Counted from the first letter of the stretch, positions 31,470-41,357 are shown. The stretch is DNA of 64,000 nucleotides from Pseudomonas coleopterorum (GCF_900105555.1 NZ_FNTZ01000001.1:124001-188000); one strand, 5' to 3'. Numbers and translations are program-made. The notes: generated by a model from the letters alone, not told the origin.

Positions 31470-32786
31470 TCAATGGGCGTGCTCAGCCGAGCCTTTACCA
31501 AGCTCTGACTTGAGAATGAAGCTGCCTGTAGAGGCCACTTGGGTACCTGCGGCCAGGCCTTGAACGACTTCTACGTAACCACCGTCACGTCGACCCATGG
31601 TCACCGGCTGTAATTGAAATCCCTCTGGATTGCGCACGAACACCGAAGGCTTGTCCTCAACGGTTTGAATAGCTGACTCAGGAAGGCTGACAGCCGCTTG
31701 GGCCTTGTCCGCTGTCACGTCGATTGATACAAAAAGCCCTGGACGCCAGGCACCCTCAGGATTGGGCAAAATGACTCGCACCACTGCAGCCCTTGTCTGT
31801 TCGCCCAGCAGGCTGCCGACGTAGCTCACACGGCCTTCAACTTTTGCGTCCAGATCAGGTGCGCTGACTGTCACCGGCTTGCCAACGACGACCTTGTTCA
31901 AGTCTTTTGGTGTGACGCCAAAGGTTGCCCATACACGCGTCAGGTCTGACAAAGTGAACGCGGTGCTGGCCTCATTCACCATCTCACCGATACTCAGATG
32001 CTTTTCCACGACCACGGAATCAAAGGGGGCCACGAGCTCATACCGGTTTCCTGCAGACGCGTTCAGATTTGCCCCAATGGCTCCGAGTTTCTGCCGCGCA
32101 TTGGCCAGATTGATCTCTGCCTCTTGATACGCCTGGCGGGCCAGCAAGTAGTCCTGTTCGGCAGAAATCTTGTTCTGCCACAGCTCTTTCTCGCGCTGCA
32201 TGGTCAGCCGTGCCAGTTCAAGGCGCCTCTGGATAGCGCTCAGCTCGCTTCTCTGATCCGAGATCTGTTGGCTGGCAATCACAGCCAGCACCTGGCCTTT
32301 TTTCACGGTCTGCCCCAGGTCAACCCTCACAGACTCGACTACGCCGCTTACGCGAGGCACTACGTGAGAGGTGCGGTCTTCATCGAAGCGAATTTCGCCG
32401 GGGAATGTCACAGACGTACTCATCTGTCGAGGTGCAGCGGCTACGACCTCAATACCAGCGGCAGTGATTTGCTCAGCCGTCAGCTCAAGGTGGCCTTCCT
32501 CTTCGTGGGCTCCCTCTGATGCAGCTTCTGTGTGGCCTTCCTTGCCATGGCCTTCATCGCTATGTTCTTTTTCCCCATGGCCAGTTTCTTTTTCTCCTGC
32601 TGCACCGTGCTCGTCCTTGTCATGTCCGTCTTCGCCGTGAGCGTCACCGGATTCCTTGTCATGTCCATCGCCAGCAGCTTGAACCTCAGCCACAACCGGC
32701 GGCATCTTGCCGCCTACCGCAACGCTACCCAGACCAATGATGGCAACGACCGCCACAGCGATTGTTATGCCCCGTGTTTTATTCAT
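31470..32786 (-). CDS. czcB: Periplasmic adaptor CzcB
   Basis: 438 residues linking CzcA to CzcC. An N-terminal membrane anchor is followed by a remarkable His/Glu/Asp-rich stretch at about residues 40-100 (many H-x-x-x-H and GH repeats, no aromatic residues). Then come the barrel-sandwich hybrid, alpha-hairpin and beta-barrel domains (GVVESVRVDLGQTVKKGQVL; VEKHLSIGEMV; LPESAIQTVEDKPSVFV). The His-rich stretch probably buffers periplasmic Zn/Co/Cd. Starts 68 bases after czcC. Confidence 0.95.
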   Translation of the reverse strand: MNKTRGITIAVAVVAIIGLGSVAVGGKMPPVVAEVQAAGDGHDKESGDAHGEDGHDKDEHGAAGEKETGHGEKEHSDEGHGKEGHTEAASEGAHEEEGHLELTAEQITAAGIEVVAAAPRQMSTSVTFPGEIRFDEDRTSHVVPRVSGVVESVRVDLGQTVKKGQVLAVIASQQISDQRSELSAIQRRLELARLTMQREKELWQNKISAEQDYLLARQAYQEAEINLANARQKLGAIGANLNASAGNRYELVAPFDSVVVEKHLSIGEMVNEASTAFTLSDLTRVWATFGVTPKDLNKVVVGKPVTVSAPDLDAKVEGRVSYVGSLLGEQTRAAVVRVILPNPEGAWRPGLFVSIDVTADKAQAAVSLPESAIQTVEDKPSVFVRNPEGFQLQPVTMGRRDGGYVEVVQGLAAGTQVASTGSFILKSELGKGSAEHAH

Positions 32787-32853
32787 GAATGCTCCTGACG
32801 ACCACCTGCATGCATCGCATGCAATGTGCCCGATAAGTTCGGATTAGCGAGAT

Positions 32854-34131
32854 TTACGGATTAGGGGACAGGCGACTGAGATCGCCATAGATGCGCTCCA
32901 CGGTTACCCTGGCATCAGTCGCCGTAGCCATGGATTCCAGGTACTGGGTGCGTGCATCAATGAGCGTGCGCTGAGCGTCGAGTACTTCCAGGTAACCGAA
33001 TTTGCCCATTTCAAAACCGCGTGTGGCAGTGTCTACAGCGTTTTGGGCTGCCGGCAGGATGACTCGATTGTAGGACTCGACCTCCCGTGAAGAGGTTGTC
33101 CATTGATCCAGAGCCGATTGGACTATGGTGCGAAGTCTTAGCTCTGCGGCGTTGCGCAGATCTCGGGCCTGATCTGCACGACGAGAGGCGGCCAAGACAT
33201 TGCCTTGGTTACGATTGAACAGCGGAAGGGGCATGGACATGCCAACGACGTTTACCTGCTCTCGGTCTTCGCGGCTGTACTGGCTGCCAACGCTAACGGT
33301 CAAATCCGGCACACGTTGTGCTCGTTCCGATCCTAAGGTTGCTTCAGTTCGCTGTATTTGCGCTTCAGCCAGGCGGAGCTCGGCGGACTGACTCAGCGCG
33401 CTCAACAGTTTCATTGAGGGCGGCGCTACAATCTTCGACAGATCAGCACCGTCCAACCTGTCGAAAGAGATCACAGCAGATCCCGTTGCCTTGGCCAGTT
33501 CTCGATAAGCGTTGATTTTAAGGGTCAGTGCCCGCCGCGCTTGAAGGTCTGTCTCTGCAAGCTGCACCTGGGCTCTGGTGGCCTCGACTGGTGAGGACTT
33601 ACCCGCACGAACTCGACCTTCGGCTACCTCCAAACCCCTCTGTGCGAGGCCCTGCGACTGCTTGGCCAGATCAAGCCCGGTCTGTGCCCTAAACGCTGCA
33701 AAGTAGGCCTGCACCACATCGGCGCGCAACTCATTGCCCCGACGCTCCAGCTCGATCCTTGCCGCATCTTGCCCACGATCTGCTACGTCAATGCGGGCGC
33801 CCCGCTTGCCACCCAGCTCAAGTGCCTGACTCAACATGACCGTGGTGGTGCTGGTGCTGCGGCGGGTATCTTCTACCTCCCACGACAATTCGGGATTTGG
33901 CATCAGCCCGGCCTGTTGTCTCTCCCCCTCGGAGATCTGGATCTCCCACCGGGCAGCAGCAAGATCCGGGTTGCGTGAAAACGCAGCCTCAATTGCCTCT
34001 TGCAAGGATATGTTTTGCGATTTGTCCAGCGCCGCAGCGCTAAGTGGCACCATCAGAAGGGACAAGACGCCGAGTGCGTAAGCACATCTTAAAGTGCGCG
34101 TCGCTACTGAAAAATTTCCAAGCCCAAGCAC
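32854..34131 (-). CDS. czcC: Outer-membrane channel CzcC
   Basis: TolC-family outer-membrane channel of the CzcCBA efflux complex, about 425 residues. The GTG at 34131 is chosen because GGAG lies seven bases before it; a TTG at 34152 would add seven residues. A signal peptide follows (GVLSLLMVPLSAAAL). Two TolC repeats are visible, the first starting SLQEAIEAAFSRNPDLAAAR and the second near AELRLAEAQIQRTEATLGSE. First gene of czcCBA, with a CzcR-type box 123 bases before the chosen start. Confidence 0.92.
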   Translation of the reverse strand: MLGLGNFSVATRTLRCAYALGVLSLLMVPLSAAALDKSQNISLQEAIEAAFSRNPDLAAARWEIQISEGERQQAGLMPNPELSWEVEDTRRSTSTTTVMLSQALELGGKRGARIDVADRGQDAARIELERRGNELRADVVQAYFAAFRAQTGLDLAKQSQGLAQRGLEVAEGRVRAGKSSPVEATRAQVQLAETDLQARRALTLKINAYRELAKATGSAVISFDRLDGADLSKIVAPPSMKLLSALSQSAELRLAEAQIQRTEATLGSERAQRVPDLTVSVGSQYSREDREQVNVVGMSMPLPLFNRNQGNVLAASRRADQARDLRNAAELRLRTIVQSALDQWTTSSREVESYNRVILPAAQNAVDTATRGFEMGKFGYLEVLDAQRTLIDARTQYLESMATATDARVTVERIYGDLSRLSPNP

Positions 34132-34253
34132 TGCACTTCTCCAGTCGTTCAACAGGGTCAGCTCGATACGAGCAGGCGAAACTCGGTCTATAGCTAGACA
34201 AAGTAGGTGCGAGGACTCTAGAGATCTGCGGCTATCACAAGGGTTGCAGGAAA

Positions 34254-34269
34254 ATTACAATTTCGTTAT
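34254..34269 (-). promoter_or_regulatory. CzcR box before czcC
   Basis: On the minus strand ATAACGAAATTGTAAT shares the CG and TGTAAT core of the cop boxes and 14 of 16 bases with the box at 26805. TGATAG starts exactly 16 bases after GTAAT. It lies in the roughly 420-base divergent region between czcC and czcR, which also holds a MerR-type promoter and a second box, both facing czcR. Confidence 0.72.
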
Positions 34270-34413
34270 CTGGCAGCGGGTTTCTTGGGTTTGGATTAAG
34301 GTAGTCAGGTAGCAGGTCTTCGACGGAAATATGGAGTAACACCTTAGTTGTTTTCTGCATGGGTAGTCGGGTGCAGTCAGCGTGCACCGGGCCAATTCTT
34401 TATGTCAGGAACC

Positions 34414-34444
34414 TTGACCCTGAACCTGCTACAGGCTTTAAAAT
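34414..34444 (+). promoter_or_regulatory. CadR/PbrR-type promoter before czcRS
   Basis: TTGACC is followed by CCTG-N9-CAGG and a TAAAAT -10 at a 19-base spacing, the lengthened spacer typical of MerR-activated promoters. The half-site spacing equals that in the promoter of the P-type ATPase gene at 37272. The right half is less perfect (CAGGCT rather than CAGGGT). Confidence 0.55.
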
Positions 34445-34520
34445 CCCTTTACGCACAGGGTCTTGTGAAAATTCTGTGAAAATAACGGCGCCGGGCATCT
34501 AAAAAAATCTATAGCTCGTA

Positions 34521-34536
34521 AGTCAGATAATGTAAT
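34521..34536 (+). promoter_or_regulatory. CzcR box-like element close to the czcR start
   Basis: AGTCAGATAATGTAAT keeps AATGTAAT of the other boxes but diverges in the left half. It ends only 18 bases before the czcR start codon, so it may mediate autoregulation rather than activation. Confidence 0.45.
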
Positions 34537-34554
34537 TTATAGAGGATGTCTTCT

Positions 34555-35229
34555 ATGCGAATCCTTGTTGTAGAGGACGAGCTCAAAACTGCCGAGTACA
34601 TGCATCAAGGTCTGTCGGAAAGTGGCTATGTAGTTGATATAGCTAAAACTGGCATTGATGGTCTGCACCTTGCTCAAAGCCAAGTTTACGACATTGTAAT
34701 TTTGGATGTTAACTTGCCGGTGATGGAAGGCTGGGAGGTGTTGAGAGAACTTAGAAAAACTTGCAATACGCGAGTTATAATGGTGACGGCGCGTGGACGC
34801 TTGGAAGAAAAAGTAAAAGGTCTCGAAATGGGTGCCGACGACTACCTCGTCAAGCCCTTTGAGTTTCCCGAGCTATTGGCCAGGATCCGGACACTGATGC
34901 GCCGAAGCGAGCAGTCGGGGCTGCCCGAAGTGCTCCGCGTGGCGGATCTTGAGCTTGACCAAGGTAGGCACCGAGCCTTTCGCGGCACCCAGCGCATCGA
35001 CCTAACTACCAAAGAATTCGCTCTTCTTCATTTGCTGATGCGCCATAGCGGTGAAGTCATGTCCCGGACACAAATCATTTCTATGGTATGGGACATGAAT
35101 TTCGACTGCGATACCAACGTAGTAGAGGTGTCGATACGTCGACTCAGGGCGAAGATAGATGACCCGTTCGACCGCAAGCTGATTCACACCCTGCGCGGTG
35201 TTGGATATGTGCTGGAAGCTCGGGAGTGA
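34555..35229 (+). CDS. czcR: OmpR-family response regulator CzcR
   Basis: 224 residues from the ATG at 34555, nine bases after GAGG; an in-frame ATG at 34546 directly abuts that site. Receiver domain with phospho-acceptor Asp in [15 protein letters not shown] and Lys in [15 protein letters not shown]. Winged-helix domain with [20 protein letters not shown] and [20 protein letters not shown]. It is paired with CzcS by a GTGA overlap and divergent from czcCBA, the expected target. Confidence 0.94.
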   Translation: MRILVVEDELKTAEYMHQGLSESGYVVDIAKTGIDGLHLAQSQVYDIVILDVNLPVMEGWEVLRELRKTCNTRVIMVTARGRLEEKVKGLEMGADDYLVKPFEFPELLARIRTLMRRSEQSGLPEVLRVADLELDQGRHRAFRGTQRIDLTTKEFALLHLLMRHSGEVMSRTQIISMVWDMNFDCDTNVVEVSIRRLRAKIDDPFDRKLIHTLRGVGYVLEARE

Positions 35230-36617
35230 GGCCTACCAGACTGTCCATGCGCTTAGGGCTGACAGTGAGTATCTTCTGTGCGCTCCTGGTGCTGATTATG
35301 GCGACGTTAGCGTATGCGACCCTTTCGCGCCAGCTTGATGCGCGGGCTGTGGATGCGCTTAATGAAAAGCTTAGCCAGATCGAGCATAGCTTGGCGGAGG
35401 GCTTAAGCTCGGTGGCCGAAGTAGTTCTGCACCCGCATAACCTTCGCGATCAGATCATTGGCCATGATGACTACACGCTGACAATCCTGGATTCCAGTTC
35501 GCCAAGAAGACAGCTGTTGTCCTTAGGTGGCGATGAGGGAAAGGAGCTGCCTATTCCTGAAACAGATGGTCGGTCTAAGGATTTCCTACACCTGACAAGC
35601 CCAGAAGGCCAAGAAACCTTAATGGCCTACAGGGTGGTACGGCTGCTCAATGGTCAGCATGTGCTCGTGCTGCTTTCCCTGGACAGGAAAAGCGACGTCG
35701 CTCTCCTAAACGCTTATGTGAAATCTTCCCTCTTTGCGGTTCCACTGATCCTTCTTTTGGTAGGCGGCGGCGCCTGGTGGTTTGTTCATCGAGAGCTAAA
35801 GCCGCTGCGTGCGTTTCGGAAAGTCGCTGCGATGGTATCTGCGCGTGATCTCTCTCATCGGATGAAAGTGGATGGCCTTCCTGATGAGCTCCGAGATCTG
35901 GCCCACGCTATCAATTTCATGCTCCATCGGCTCGATAGTGACGTGCAGCAGCTTGCACAGTTTTCTGACGACCTTGCCCATGAGCTCCGCTCGCCTATGA
36001 ACAATCTGATGGGCAAGGCTCAGGTGACGCTTTCAAGAGAGCGTCCGCCTTCGGAATACAAGCAGGTGCTGGAATCATGCACTGAAGAGCTGGAACGGCT
36101 CTCGCGCATGGTTTCACAGATGCTATTCCTAGCGAGCGTCAGTCAGCCATCTCTGCCTCTAGCGACCGCGTCGATTGATCTGCGCAGCGAAGCGGAGAAA
36201 GTGACGGAGCTGTTCTCGCACTCGGCTGAAGACAAGGGTATGTCTTTGGTCATTAGAGGGTATGCACATGCCCATGGTGAGACGCTGATGATACAAAGAG
36301 CGATCTCAAACCTTCTCTCGAATGCTATCAGGCACGGCCCTGCTGGGAGCACAGTCGCATTGGAGCTTGCAGAAAGCCGAACCGAGGCCTTACTGGCGGT
36401 ACGCAATACTGGGGAGGGAATCGCAGCTGAGCACCTGCCTAGGATTTTTGACAGGTTTTACCGTGTCCACCCTAGTCGCTCCAGGCAACAGGGTGGAACT
36501 GGGCTGGGTCTAGCCATCGTGCGAAGCATCATGAGCCTCCATGAAGGCCATGTGACCGTAGAAAGCGAGCTCGACGGCCCGACGACGTTCAAGCTGATAT
36601 TCCCCAAAAGCGCATAA
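35226..36617 (+). CDS. czcS: Heavy-metal sensor histidine kinase CzcS
   Basis: 463-residue membrane kinase starting at a GTG that overlaps the czcR stop. First helix [20 protein letters not shown], a periplasmic sensor region, second helix [25 protein letters not shown]-box [20 protein letters not shown], and [19 protein letters not shown] for ATP binding. CusS/IrlS type; zinc/cadmium/cobalt sensing is inferred from the neighbouring czcCBA. Confidence 0.93.
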   Translation: MRPTRLSMRLGLTVSIFCALLVLIMATLAYATLSRQLDARAVDALNEKLSQIEHSLAEGLSSVAEVVLHPHNLRDQIIGHDDYTLTILDSSSPRRQLLSLGGDEGKELPIPETDGRSKDFLHLTSPEGQETLMAYRVVRLLNGQHVLVLLSLDRKSDVALLNAYVKSSLFAVPLILLLVGGGAWWFVHRELKPLRAFRKVAAMVSARDLSHRMKVDGLPDELRDLAHAINFMLHRLDSDVQQLAQFSDDLAHELRSPMNNLMGKAQVTLSRERPPSEYKQVLESCTEELERLSRMVSQMLFLASVSQPSLPLATASIDLRSEAEKVTELFSHSAEDKGMSLVIRGYAHAHGETLMIQRAISNLLSNAIRHGPAGSTVALELAESRTEALLAVRNTGEGIAAEHLPRIFDRFYRVHPSRSRQQGGTGLGLAIVRSIMSLHEGHVTVESELDGPTTFKLIFPKSA

Positions 36618-36773
36618 GCTTAAACACTCAAAAACGGTGAGCGGCAGACCGGATTGACGGATACAACGTGTTACATATTCATGGCTTGTAGTGCGCCGTT
36701 TTCTCCATGAGGCTGCATTGAGCCAAGTGCGACGAGCCCAGGCTGTATTTTCTATATTAACGTGAGCACACAC

Positions 36774-37238
36774 ATGAAATTGCCAAGTATGAAAATCGCA
36801 GGGCGTCGCATTGCCATGCTCATTGCAGTAGGCACTGTGTCACTGGTTCAAGCTGCTCCAGCCCAGACCATTGACGTACACCGAGATCCGAACTGCGGGT
36901 GCTGCTCCAAATGGATCGCCTACCTGCGAGACAATGGCTTCACGGTGAACGATCACCTGGAAGACAACATGAGTGCAGTCAAGGCCAAGCTGGGCGTGCC
37001 CGATAAACTGGGCTCATGCCACACCGGCGTAGTAAATGGGAAGTTCGTAGAGGGCCATGTGCCCGTGCAGCAGATTGCCGAGTTGGCTAAGCGCTCAGAT
37101 CTCATGGGTGTCGCCGCGCCAGGCATGCCCATGGGTTCCCCTGGTATGGAATCAGGCAATCGTAAAAGCGCCTATCAGGTCATTGGTTTGACCACGCAGG
37201 GTAAAGAGCTGGTCGTGGCTGACTATCCCGCGCAGTGA
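36774..37238 (+). CDS. DUF411 metal-binding periplasmic protein
   Basis: 154 residues from the ATG at 36774, which begins the signal peptide (cleavage near VQAAPA). The mature protein has DPNCGCCSKW and, further on, GSCHTGVVNGKFVEGHVP, the Cys/His set that defines DUF411, a thioredoxin-like small domain found in copper and other metal loci. A Met-rich loop (GMPMGSPGM) follows. It probably binds a soft metal in the periplasm. It lies between czcS and the P-type ATPase gene on the same strand. Confidence 0.85.
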   Translation: MKLPSMKIAGRRIAMLIAVGTVSLVQAAPAQTIDVHRDPNCGCCSKWIAYLRDNGFTVNDHLEDNMSAVKAKLGVPDKLGSCHTGVVNGKFVEGHVPVQQIAELAKRSDLMGVAAPGMPMGSPGMESGNRKSAYQVIGLTTQGKELVVADYPAQ

Positions 37239-37271
37239 CCCTCCATGGTATCGAGTCGAGCCTTTTGGGAC

Positions 37272-37306
37272 TTGACCCTGTAGCCACTTCAGGGTGTTTA
37301 CTCGCA
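37272..37306 (+). promoter_or_regulatory. CadR/PbrR-type promoter before the P-type ATPase gene
   Basis: TTGACC (37272-37277) overlaps the inverted repeat ACCCTG-N9-CAGGGT (37275-37295). The lengthened spacer and dyad are those of MerR-family promoters, and the sequence closely resembles known cadA/pbrA operators. The start codon follows 25 bases after the end of the -10 region. Confidence 0.8.
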
Positions 37307-37330
37307 GCATGACTTGCTGAGGGTAACGAA

Positions 37331-40033
37331 ATGAAGAAGTGCTGCGGCGAACCGAACGGTTCCCCCGCCGTCGCCGAAAAGGCTGAACGAGCGGTTGAAA
37401 CATGGGTGCCAAACCACGAGAGCACGGTCAGCGGGCTGGGCAGCGCTGTTTCGCCCTACTGCGGCACTCGCGATGGCTTGGCGTCGGATGCTCCGGCAGC
37501 GACGTGCTGCTCTTCTGGCTCGCAAACTCAGTTGGCATCTGCCGGTTCGAGCCAGCTCTACACCCTCAGCGAACCAGCTAATTCAACTAAGGAGATGCGC
37601 AGTCCGATGCCCAGCGTCGAGCGTGCTCTTGGTGGCTGCTGCACGCCCTCTGAAAGTGTTAAATCACAATGCTGTGTGACACCTGAGCTAGCCGACCTAG
37701 GTGATACACCCCAAAGCCAATCCTCCGCAGGTGCGTCGTTCAATACTTTCCATATCAGTCAGATGTGCTGCCCCACAGAACAGGCCATGATCGAAGGCAA
37801 GCTGGGCAAGATGGCGGGTGTCGAGAAACTCGAATTTAACATGATGAAAAGAACGCTCGGCGTGTGGCATACCCTTGCGGATACGACTGTAATTGCCAAG
37901 GCAATCTCTACCCTGGGAATGACTGCGCAGCGGCTGGATGCCGCCAGAACCACGAAGATCCAAGTCGCCCAGCTGGACTGCTCGGCAGAGGAAAGTCTCA
38001 TTCGCGCCAAGCTCAAAACACTTGCGGGAGTGGAGGGGCTGGAGTTCAACATCCCTCAACGCGCCGTCATTCTTACGCATCAGCCAGAGACTCTTGATAG
38101 GGCGTTAGAAGCTATTCGCAGCCTGGGGATGTCGGCTGTGGTTGCAGAAGAAGGCGGCAGCCAGCCGGCCCCAGCAGCCCCGAAGACTCCGTGGTGGCCT
38201 CTAGGTGTGGCAGGTGTCGCAGCGGTCGGTGCTGAGATCTTGCATTTGACGTCAGCTGCGCCGGAATGGGTTGTGGCCATGGTTGCCCTGCTTTCCATAG
38301 CGATCTGCGGGCCGGCCACCTACAAAAAAGGCTGGATTTCGATCCGGCATTTGAATTTGAACATCAATACGCTGATGTCCATTGCGGTCACAGGCGCGGT
38401 GCTCATTGGCCAATGGCCAGAAGCGGCTATGGTGATGTTCCTCTTCACCATAGCGGAGCTGATAGAGGCAAAATCGCTGGATCGTGCTCGAAATGCGATC
38501 CAAGGCTTGATGAGCCTGTCGCCTGATCGCGTGACTGTGAGGCAAGCAGAGGGGCAATGGGAGGAAGTGGACGCGAAAACTGTGGACATCGGCGACCTCG
38601 TTCGCACGCGTCCCGGTGAGCGAATCGGCCTGGATGGCGAAATCGAACGTGGCCACTCGACAGTGAACCAAGCCCCGATTACCGGCGAAAGCATGCCCAT
38701 CGAGAAAACTCTGGGCGACAAGGTATACGCGGGCTCGATCAATGAAGCCGGTGCGTTTGAATACCGTGTTACTGCAAAAGCCAATAACACCACGCTGGCC
38801 CGTATCATCCATGCTGTAGAAGAAGCCCAGGGCTCGCGTGCGCCCACACAGCGTTTTGTCGATCAGTTCGCGAAGTACTACACCCCGTCAGTATTCTTTT
38901 TCGCGCTGGCGGTTGCAGTTATCCCACCCATTTTCATGGGCGGGGCCTGGTTCGACTGGGTTTACCGAGCCTTGGTCTTGCTGGTAGTGGCTTGTCCGTG
39001 CGCCCTGGTCATTTCGACCCCGGTGTCGATTGTCAGCGGACTGGCTGCTGCGGCGCGTAAAGGGATCCTGGTCAAGGGCGGTATCTATCTTGAAATCGGT
39101 GCCAAGATGGATTACGTCGCGTTGGACAAGACCGGCACCATCACTCATGGCAAGCCAGTGCTGACTGACTTTTATAGTTTGATCGACCGACCTGAAGCTG
39201 AATTGCGCACGATCGCGGCAAGCTTGGGCGGCAGGTCTGATCACCCAGTTTCGCTGGCGGTTGCGCGCGATCAGGATGCGACGCAGGCCAAGCAAGTCGA
39301 TGACTTCTCCGCATTGCCAGGGAGAGGGATCAGGGGAACCATTGAGGGTAAGCAGTACCACCTGGGTAACCACCGGTTGCTGGAAGAGCTTGGGCTGTGC
39401 AACGCCTCGCTGGAATCGCGTGTGACTGCTTTGGAAATGCAGGGAAAGACCGTTGTCGTGCTGAGCGATTCATCTAGCGCGCTGGCCATATTTTCAGTTG
39501 CTGATACCGTCAAGCAGTCGAGCCAGAAAGCGATTGAAGAACTGCATCAACTTGGTATCAAGACCGTCATGCTCACGGGTGACAACAACCACACGGCAGC
39601 GGCCATCGCTCAAGCGGTGGGTATTGACCAAGCGAAAGGAAGCCTGTTGCCAGCTGACAAGCTCACGGCCATTGCAAGCTTACAGTCGGACGGCCATGTC
39701 GTAGGAATGGTAGGGGACGGCATCAATGATGCACCTGCCCTAGCCAAGTCCCAGATCGGTTTTGCAATGGCTGCAGCAGGCACCGATACGGCCATCGAAA
39801 CCGCCGACGTGGCGCTGATGGATGATGACCTCAGAAAGATTCCGGCCTTCATTCGTCTCTCCCGTCAGACCGCGAGCATTCTCAAGCAGAACATCGTGTT
39901 CGCGATTGGCATCAAGGCAGTGTTTTTGGTCTTTACCTTGGTAGGGATGGCCACGATGTGGATGGCAGTGTTCGCCGACGTTGGGGTGAGCGTTCTAGTA
40001 GTGCTGAACGGACTGCGCTTGCTTAAGAAGTAA
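37331..40033 (+). CDS. cadA: Zn/Cd/Pb-transporting P1B-type ATPase with Cys-rich N-terminus
   Basis: 900-residue inner-membrane pump, longer than the usual ~740. Core motifs: TGES 451-454, CPC 555-557, DKTGT 599-603, SDHP, and GDGINDAP near 795; the CPC/DKTGT context is the Zn/Cd/Pb subtype. The extra N-terminus has five CC pairs (residues 4, 59, 103, 114 and 146). It also has two degenerate metal-binding (HMA-like) domains at about 137-200 and 208-270, the second keeping a single Cys (AQLDCSAEE). The tail differs strongly from the canonical GMDCxxC arrangement and may serve lead or cadmium binding. Preceded by a MerR-type promoter; the matching regulator is probably the gene at 49990. Confidence 0.94.
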   Translation: MKKCCGEPNGSPAVAEKAERAVETWVPNHESTVSGLGSAVSPYCGTRDGLASDAPAATCCSSGSQTQLASAGSSQLYTLSEPANSTKEMRSPMPSVERALGGCCTPSESVKSQCCVTPELADLGDTPQSQSSAGASFNTFHISQMCCPTEQAMIEGKLGKMAGVEKLEFNMMKRTLGVWHTLADTTVIAKAISTLGMTAQRLDAARTTKIQVAQLDCSAEESLIRAKLKTLAGVEGLEFNIPQRAVILTHQPETLDRALEAIRSLGMSAVVAEEGGSQPAPAAPKTPWWPLGVAGVAAVGAEILHLTSAAPEWVVAMVALLSIAICGPATYKKGWISIRHLNLNINTLMSIAVTGAVLIGQWPEAAMVMFLFTIAELIEAKSLDRARNAIQGLMSLSPDRVTVRQAEGQWEEVDAKTVDIGDLVRTRPGERIGLDGEIERGHSTVNQAPITGESMPIEKTLGDKVYAGSINEAGAFEYRVTAKANNTTLARIIHAVEEAQGSRAPTQRFVDQFAKYYTPSVFFFALAVAVIPPIFMGGAWFDWVYRALVLLVVACPCALVISTPVSIVSGLAAAARKGILVKGGIYLEIGAKMDYVALDKTGTITHGKPVLTDFYSLIDRPEAELRTIAASLGGRSDHPVSLAVARDQDATQAKQVDDFSALPGRGIRGTIEGKQYHLGNHRLLEELGLCNASLESRVTALEMQGKTVVVLSDSSSALAIFSVADTVKQSSQKAIEELHQLGIKTVMLTGDNNHTAAAIAQAVGIDQAKGSLLPADKLTAIASLQSDGHVVGMVGDGINDAPALAKSQIGFAMAAAGTDTAIETADVALMDDDLRKIPAFIRLSRQTASILKQNIVFAIGIKAVFLVFTLVGMATMWMAVFADVGVSVLVVLNGLRLLKK

Positions 40034-40251
40034 TCCATAAGCCTCCAGCGCAGGCTGTTGCACGGTGTGCTGTGAAATGCACGCTCGCCACGTTGCACAA
40101 ACAACCCGCGCTGAAGGAGCCTCGGCGAATGTCGAGGGTGCGGGAATTGACCAAGATGGAGATACGAAGCTGCCGAGACGTGACCATTTCTGCAGACCTG
40201 ACCCTGAGTTCAAGAGCGAGGTCTGGCTGTAGTTGTGAAATGGAGGAACGG

Positions 40252-40809
40252 TCAACAGGTGCTTAGCCCACCTGTTTCGGTGCTTGATCCAACGACAGGG
40301 GCAATGCCGCTGGCCTGGTTCTCAGGAAAAAGTCGTTCGACAATCACGCAGTCGATCCACTGACCATCAAGGCAGGCATGTTTCTCATACACCCCCACTT
40401 GGCGGAAACCGCATGCTTTGCACAATGCAAGGCTGGCACGGTTGAAGCTAAATACGCGGGAAAGGACTTTCCAGAAACCCCGTGCTTGCGCCTCTTTAAG
40501 CAGTGCTTGAAGCAGATGCCTGCCCAGCCCCTGACCTCGAACCTCACCGCTCAAGTAAATTGAAAAGTCAGCAATGCCGTCGTAGCAAGCGCGAGCGCGG
40601 TATACGCTCAGACTCGCCCACCCTATAACCTGGTCGTCCACGTTAAGTAATACCAGGACAGGGTAGCGATCACTTGCCTGGAGTCGTTCAAGCATGTCTT
40701 TTGGGTTTCGAAGTGTCGTCTCGAACGTCGAACTTCTTTCCTCAATCCCTTGGTTGTAGATGGCAGCTATCGTAGGTGCGTCACTGGGCTCGGCGGGACG
40801 GATGCGCAT
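40252..40809 (-). CDS. GNAT acetyltransferase, ArsN/phosphinothricin type
   Basis: 185 residues from the ATG at 40809, which gives the family start MRIRPAEPSDAPTIAAIYNQ; upstream codons overlap the MarR gene. The acetyl-CoA loop is GEVRGQGLGRHLLQALLKEA. The segments ERSSTFETTLR and YEKHACLDGQWIDCVIVER match phosphinothricin/arsinothricin N-acetyltransferases (PAT/ArsN1). It should acetylate the free amino group of the toxic amino acid and so inactivate it. It lies just downstream of the MarR gene and divergent from the broken MFS gene. Confidence 0.8.
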   Translation of the reverse strand: MRIRPAEPSDAPTIAAIYNQGIEERSSTFETTLRNPKDMLERLQASDRYPVLVLLNVDDQVIGWASLSVYRARACYDGIADFSIYLSGEVRGQGLGRHLLQALLKEAQARGFWKVLSRVFSFNRASLALCKACGFRQVGVYEKHACLDGQWIDCVIVERLFPENQASGIAPVVGSSTETGGLSTC

Positions 40810-40859
40810 AGGTAACTCCGTTGGTTGGTAGTAGCAACATTTAAGGCAAAAAAACAGCT

Positions 40860-41357
40860 CTAACTCGGTTGCTTGGGGTCTGAGCAAGTCCCACTTGAGA
40901 CGCCACACCGTTTTTCGGTAGCTCGGGTGAGTTGTCTGACCACGGTCAGCGCTCCCTGCCTGGCTTCGGCTGAAAGGTTCTCAATCATTGCTTTCTCTTC
41001 AGCGACCAGGCCGTTCCTAATTTTCTCGTAGAGCTCCCTGCCAGCGCCCGTGGCCTGAAGCTTCACAGCGCGGCGGTCTTCACCATCCTCAACGCGTGAG
41101 ACGTACCCTTTGCGTTCGAGCGCATCGATTACCCGGCTCGCCGTGCTCTTGTCCAAAAACATCTCTTCAGCCAAGACGTGGAGGCGCAGGGGCCCTTTCT
41201 TGACCAGCGTTTCGACCGCGTAACATTGTGTGACCGAAACGTCGTAACAGCAGATTCGGTCTCGGTCTCGAAACTGGTAAACGCGGACAAGCTGGTTTAA
41301 CGCCTCGTACAGATCCTCGGCATCTTGCGACAACTGATCTTTTTTCCGCTTAGGCAT
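40860..41357 (-). CDS. MarR-family transcriptional regulator
   Basis: 165 residues from the ATG at 41357 (a GTG three codons earlier is possible). Winged helix with the recognition region EEMFLDKSTASRVIDALERK and wing VEDGEDRRAVKLQATGAG, typical of MarR. Cys residues at RICCYDVSVTQCY and near the C-terminus (KRCGVSSGTCSD) could sense metalloids or oxidants. It probably represses itself, the downstream acetyltransferase and the divergent transporter gene 43 bases away. Confidence 0.85.
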   Translation of the reverse strand: MPKRKKDQLSQDAEDLYEALNQLVRVYQFRDRDRICCYDVSVTQCYAVETLVKKGPLRLHVLAEEMFLDKSTASRVIDALERKGYVSRVEDGEDRRAVKLQATGAGRELYEKIRNGLVAEEKAMIENLSAEARQGALTVVRQLTRATEKRCGVSSGTCSDPKQPS

